Positions 5,214 through 7,782 of a stretch of 7,782 bases of DNA are shown piece after piece (position 1 is the first letter of the stretch; each line of letters begins with the position of its first letter). Under the pieces are notes generated by a model. It saw nothing but the letters and a program-made list of their open reading frames with translations. It did not search any database and had not been told where the DNA came from. A program made the position numbers and the translations under genes. The DNA comes from Planctomycetota bacterium. GTDB lineage: Bacteria > Planctomycetota > PUPC01 > DSUN01. The stretch spans positions 1 to 7,782 of the forward strand of contig VGYW01000391.1 in NCBI GenBank assembly GCA_016872875.1, read 5' to 3'.

Positions 5214-6500
5214 CTATTGCCCAATGCAGAAGACGCTCTTCTGGCCCACGAGGAAGATGCGGCCGCCGGCGACCGCGGGCGAGGGATGGCTGCCGTCGCC
5301 CAGGCCGTTGGTGGCGAGGACCTGGAACTCCGGGCCGGCCTTGACGATGTAGCTCTTGCCGGCGTTGGCGAAGTAGAGGCGGCCGTTGGGGTCGGCGATG
5401 GGACTCGCCCAGCCCGACGAGATGCCCTCAAGCCGCTTGGAGTAGACCTCCTTGCCCGTCGCGGCCTCCCAGCACCTCAGGGTGCCCTGGTCGTAGAGCC
5501 GATAGACGTGCTCGCCGACGATGATGGGCGAACTGAGCCCGCCGCCCGAGTTGACCTTCCACTTGATATGGGTCGCCGTCACGTCGCCCTCGCCCGTGGG
5601 GTCAACTGCGGCGCCCGGCCCGCCGCGGCCGTTGTCGAAGTAGACGATGCCCGCGCCGTAGGCAGGAGAGGCGGTCTCGCCCGCGCCCGCGCACCACCAG
5701 AGGGTCTTGCCCGTCGCCGGGTCGAGGCTCCGCAGGGCGTCGGGCACCCGCCCCAGGCCGCCCGCGAGGATGAGCATCTGCGGCTTGCCCTTCACCTCGA
5801 TGAGCGTGGGCGTGCTGTGCCCGAAGCCCATCGTGGGCTGCTTCGCCTCCCACTTCACCTCGCCCGTCGCCTTGTCGTAGGCCGACACCCGCGCGTTCTC
5901 GGGCCGCGTCTCGTAGGCCACGATCACCGTGTCGCCGTAGAGGATCGGGCTGCTGCCGACCGTGACGTCGAAGGTGGACGGGACGAGTTCGCGCCGCCAG
6001 ACGATCTTGCCCTCGTAGTCGAGCGCGGCAAGGACGAGCGAGCCGAAGGCGGCGTAGACCAGCTTCCCGTCGGTGCAGGGCGTCGGGCCGGCGTAGCCGC
6101 CCCCCGGCCCGCTGCGGAAGTCGTTCCGCAGCCAGGGGCCGGGCGGCACCTGCGTGTCCCACACCAGCTTCCCGTCGCCTGTGTCGTAGCACAGGACGTG
6201 GTGTTCGGGCATCACCTTCGCGTCCTGCTTGCCCTCGCCCGGCCACCGCACGGTGGAGACGAAGAGGCGATTGCCCCACACCACCGGGCTGGCGTGTCCC
6301 TGGCCAACGAGTGGCGACTTCCAGCGGACGTTCTCATTCTTCGGCCCGCCCCAGGCCAGGGGCAGATTCGCCTCCCGCGTGTAGCCCAGCCCCGTCGGCC
6401 CCCTGAACTGCGGCCAGTTCTCCTCGCCGCCCAAGACCCGGCTGACGGTCGCAGCGGCCAGACAGAGCAGTAAGGTCAAGATGTCTTGTTTGCGTGGCAT
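5214..6500 (-). CDS. Secreted PQQ-type beta-propeller repeat protein
   Basis: This 428-residue protein has an N-terminal signal peptide (MPRKQDILTLLLCLAAATVSRVLGG, cleavage likely near residue 24-25), so it is exported. The mature part starts with ENWPQFRGPTGLGYT, typical of outer-membrane-biogenesis/PQQ-like repeat proteins of Planctomycetota and Verrucomicrobiota. Propeller blades are marked by recurrent D..G...W strands: CYDTGDGKLVWD (104-115), ALDYEGKIVWRRE (159-171), AYDKATGEVKWEA (207-219), SLDPATGKTLWWC (258-270) and CWEAATGKEVYSK (343-355). Alternating SPI/SPV and GNRLFV/GRLYFA strands fill the blades. No catalytic dehydrogenase domain is seen, so PQQ binding or enzyme activity cannot be claimed; a structural or binding role in the periplasm or at the cell surface is likely. 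The ATG lies 9 bases after the hicA stop, with AGG inside the hicA end as the only SD, so translation may be coupled. Confidence 0.93.
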   Translation of the reverse strand: MPRKQDILTLLLCLAAATVSRVLGGEENWPQFRGPTGLGYTREANLPLAWGGPKNENVRWKSPLVGQGHASPVVWGNRLFVSTVRWPGEGKQDAKVMPEHHVLCYDTGDGKLVWDTQVPPGPWLRNDFRSGPGGGYAGPTPCTDGKLVYAAFGSLVLAALDYEGKIVWRRELVPSTFDVTVGSSPILYGDTVIVAYETRPENARVSAYDKATGEVKWEAKQPTMGFGHSTPTLIEVKGKPQMLILAGGLGRVPDALRSLDPATGKTLWWCAGAGETASPAYGAGIVYFDNGRGGPGAAVDPTGEGDVTATHIKWKVNSGGGLSSPIIVGEHVYRLYDQGTLRCWEAATGKEVYSKRLEGISSGWASPIADPNGRLYFANAGKSYIVKAGPEFQVLATNGLGDGSHPSPAVAGGRIFLVGQKSVFCIGQ

Positions 6501-6509
6501 GGGCGTCGG

Positions 6510-6737
6510 CTACCTGTCCAGGGCGTCCATGAACTCCTCCACGGTCATCCCAGCCTTGGCGATGAGGCTTCGCAGCGTGCCGCGGGCCACTTGAGGGTGG
6601 TTGGGTACAGAGAGGGTCGCCTGGTGGCCGGGCTTGGTGAGGATGATGTGGCTGCCGCTTTGGCGCGGGGCTTCCCAGCCGGCTCTCTGGAACGCCTTCA
6701 CAACGTCGCGTGGGCGCAGCAGGGGGACACGCGGCAT
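6510..6737 (-). CDS. hicA: HicA family toxin (mRNA interferase)
   Basis: HicA toxins are small double-stranded-RNA-binding-fold ribonucleases that cleave mRNA and are neutralised by HicB. The 75 residues match the usual size. The fold is visible as RPRDVVKAFQRAGWEAPRQSGSHIIL (helix, then strands) followed by SVPNHPQVARGTLRSLIAKAGMTVEEFMDAL. H30 in GSHIIL is the catalytic histidine of the family and is intact, so the toxin appears functional. The ATG at 6737-6735 overlaps the hicB TGA by one base (TGATG), which indicates translational coupling. A longer frame reaches back to 6809, but those extra residues overlap hicB and have no homology. Confidence 0.93.
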   Translation of the reverse strand: MPRVPLLRPRDVVKAFQRAGWEAPRQSGSHIILTKPGHQATLSVPNHPQVARGTLRSLIAKAGMTVEEFMDALDR

Positions 6738-6943
6738 CAGACAGCCACTTCCAGTTGGTGAACGCTGACTGTCAGAGGCATGCCCTTTTCGGCCCGCACC
6801 TCGAGGCATTCTTTGATGGCATCGCGGATGTTCCTCATCGCCTCACGCTCCGTCACACCCTGGCTCACGCAGCCGGGGATCGCCGGGCACTCGGCGATGA
6901 ACATCCCGTCCTCATCGCGGAAGATGGTTACGACGAATCGCAT
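6737..6943 (-). CDS. hicB: HicB family antitoxin
   Basis: This 68-residue antitoxin has the partial RNase-H-like fold of the family: MRFVVTIFRDEDGMFIAECPAIPGCVSQGVTEREAMRNIRDAIKECLEV, with the characteristic DEDG.FIAECP.IPGC.SQG.T..EA..NI..AI pattern. It is the short form; no helix-turn-helix or ribbon-helix-helix DNA-binding extension follows, so autoregulation would need another factor or may be absent. Here hicB precedes hicA, the reverse of the classical order but seen in many loci. The ATG at 6943 is chosen because GGAAGGAG sits 6 bases before it; the upstream GTG at 7006 would add 21 residues without homology. Confidence 0.93.
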   Translation of the reverse strand: MRFVVTIFRDEDGMFIAECPAIPGCVSQGVTEREAMRNIRDAIKECLEVRAEKGMPLTVSVHQLEVAV

Positions 6944-6949
6944 GCTTCG

Positions 6950-6957
6950 CTCCTTCC
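6950..6957 (-). promoter_or_regulatory. Strong Shine-Dalgarno of hicB
   Basis: Read on the minus strand this is GGAAGGAG, 6 bases before the ATG at 6943. It is the strongest ribosome site in the window and fixes the hicB start. It also suggests that the antitoxin is made in excess over hicA, which has no comparable site. Confidence 0.8.
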
Positions 6958-7072
6958 GCGCGCATTCTCGCGCAAAGGGCCACGCATTGCAAGGCTTTGG
7001 GGCCACCTCACGAGGAGGGGGCCTGCTTTTTCCGCTCTGCGCACTTCTTCTTGGACGGAGAAGGAGAGGGGC
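6958..7072 (-). other. Gap between protease gene and hicB
   Basis: A region of about 115 bp upstream of the hicB ribosome site. GCGC-gagaat-GCGC forms a small inverted repeat 20-odd bases before the hicB ATG. A hicBA promoter is expected here if the pair is transcribed independently, but no convincing -35/-10 pair was found. Confidence 0.35.
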
Positions 7073-7495
7073 TCAGGAACAGGGAACCGATGAGCTCCTT
7101 GTCCCAGACGTTTCAGGCGGAAGCGATGAAGCCGCCATGACCACCACGATGGGCTTGAGCGTCTTGTGGATAGGGTCCACCTCCACGCCGAAGTTCTCCA
7201 GCGCCGTGGCGCCGAGGAGGAGCAGGGAGCCCTCCGGCGCGAAGATGACCGGGCAGGGGATCCTCCCCTCCAGGCTTTCGACCTCGAAGTCACAGAAGCC
7301 GAGCAGGCGTGTCTCCTCCCGGCCGTCGGCCAACACGAGGCGACGCGTGGCGGAGGGCTCCACGCCGATCTGTTCAAGAAGGTCCTTGGGCACGAAGGAG
7401 TATAGCGCCCCAGTGTCCACCCAGAACTCATCCTGAAAGGACCGTTCGGGCTGTTTGCTGTTGGATACCCGAACCCGTTTCCTCAGCATGCCCAT
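7073..7495 (-). CDS. Small retropepsin-like (clan AA) aspartic protease
   Basis: This 140-residue single-lobe aspartic protease contains the catalytic DTGA at 27-30 in FWVDTGALYSFVP, then LEQIGVEP, LADGREETRLLGFCDFEVES, and a second hydrophobic motif LLLLGATALENFGVEVDP (91-108), whose LLG.T.LE.FG is typical of bacterial stand-alone retropepsin-like proteins. Such proteins act as homodimers, each monomer giving one Asp; the substrate is unknown. No signal peptide or membrane segment is seen, so it is probably cytoplasmic. The last 20 residues (PPETSGTRSSSVPCS) are low-complexity and lie outside the fold. The ATG at 7495 is preceded by GAGGA with a 7-base spacer (7503-7507). The gene is 129 bp upstream of hicB on the same strand. 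Confidence 0.88.
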   Translation of the reverse strand: MGMLRKRVRVSNSKQPERSFQDEFWVDTGALYSFVPKDLLEQIGVEPSATRRLVLADGREETRLLGFCDFEVESLEGRIPCPVIFAPEGSLLLLGATALENFGVEVDPIHKTLKPIVVVMAASSLPPETSGTRSSSVPCS

Positions 7496-7502
7496 CGGCG
7501 TG

Positions 7503-7507
7503 TCCTC
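7503..7507 (-). promoter_or_regulatory. Shine-Dalgarno of the aspartic protease gene
   Basis: GAGGA on the minus strand, 7 bases before the ATG at 7495. It supports that start over the ATG two codons further in. Confidence 0.6.
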
Positions 7508-7659
7508 GGCGTCACTCGGGGTATCTCTGTGCTACAAACATGCAGAATCTTGTTTTCCGGAAAGATTTTTCCTCCGCGTTTGGTTGCGGCTTGCCGCGAT
7601 GGGCCACATGTGATTGTACCTCCCAAGCCCGCGGTGTCAAGGCGCGGTCAGGCGGCTAG

Positions 7660-7696
7660 CCCGCATTTCTCACCAGCGGCTGGTGAGAAATGCGGG
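7660..7696. repeat. Perfect 18-bp inverted repeat with 1-base centre
   Basis: CCCGCATTTCTCACCAGC, one G, then its exact reverse complement GCTGGTGAGAAATGCGGG. The pairing stops abruptly at both ends (G at 7659, A at 7697). No T-run follows on either side, so it is not a classical terminator. It looks like a REP-type or mobile palindromic element; an operator is less likely at this length. Confidence 0.9.
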
Positions 7697-7698
7697 AA

Positions 7699-7745
7699 CC
7701 ACCAAACCACAAGCACCAAGCGCCAAACAAGCCCCAAACTCCAAT
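7699..7745. repeat. CCAA-rich low-complexity tract
   Basis: A degenerate series of CCAAAC, CCAAGC and CCAAACT words (CACCAAACCACAAGCACCAA and following) directly after the inverted repeat. It is reminiscent of the other short low-complexity repeats in this window (371-388 and 2415-2470) in being built from 6-8-base words. Confidence 0.6.
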
Positions 7746-7782
7746 CCTCAATGGTCCAAGCGGAGACTACGTGGTGTTGCCC

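Larger units (their letters stand above)
7496..7782. other. Right-end intergenic region, no gene seen
   Basis: It holds the upstream region of the protease gene, with an AT-richer stretch at about 7540-7575 that contains the palindrome TTTCCGGAAA. After that come the perfect inverted repeat at 7660-7696 and the CCAA-rich tract. A protease promoter probably lies in 7520-7600, but no clear -35/-10 pair can be named. Confidence 0.5.

Noticed and set aside
5217..6473. 418-codon plus-strand frame over the PQQ gene
   Set aside because: Antisense shadow; the minus strand gives a signal peptide and repeated propeller blades.
6738..6809. Longer HicA start at 6809
   Set aside because: The extra 24 residues overlap hicB and have no family similarity; ATG 6737 gives the standard 75-residue protein coupled to the hicB stop.
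7660..7696. Rho-independent terminator
   Set aside because: The stem is strong, but no T-run follows on either strand, and no gene end is close within the window.

Overview
GC-rich bacterial DNA, most likely from a planctomycete or a related environmental lineage. This rests on the very high GC of the core genes, on a secreted PQQ-type beta-propeller protein with the WPQFRGP start common in Planctomycetota and Verrucomicrobiota, and on the abundance of short dispersed-looking repeats. The taxonomic call is an inference.

Left part (1-2652, plus strand): the 3' end of rex (NADH-sensing repressor), then, 28 bp on, a complete priA (replication-restart helicase). Two low-complexity repeats touch priA: GGAATCTGGAATCTGGGA runs into its start codon, and eight 7-bp units encode a Pro/Ser-rich linker inside the protein.

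Middle (2653-3399): no credible gene. It holds an array of about four and a half imperfect palindromes of about 65 bp, then a roughly 310-bp imperfect inverted repeat. Next (3400-5090) comes a block of visibly lower GC and different codon use, probably horizontally acquired. It encodes an uncharacterised protein family of the genomic-island type (N-terminal coiled coil plus a conserved YQDYVCGC...LDPSDAM.NFLHR domain). In another frame follows the coiled-coil and T5orf172/GIY-YIG-like C-terminal half of a DUF4041-type protein. The N-terminal part of the DUF4041-type protein is missing, so the two genes look fused at a deletion or frameshift junction near 4342-4365.

Right part (5214-7495, minus strand): read in transcription order, a small retropepsin-like aspartic protease, then hicB (antitoxin) and hicA (toxin) overlapping by one base, then, 9 bp on, the secreted PQQ-repeat protein. 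It converges on the T5orf172 gene. The right end (7496-7782) has no gene seen; it carries a perfect 18-bp inverted repeat followed by a CCAA-rich low-complexity tract.

The most unusual features are the two palindromic repeat systems beside the acquired block and the out-of-frame junction between a domain of unknown function and a nuclease-like domain.
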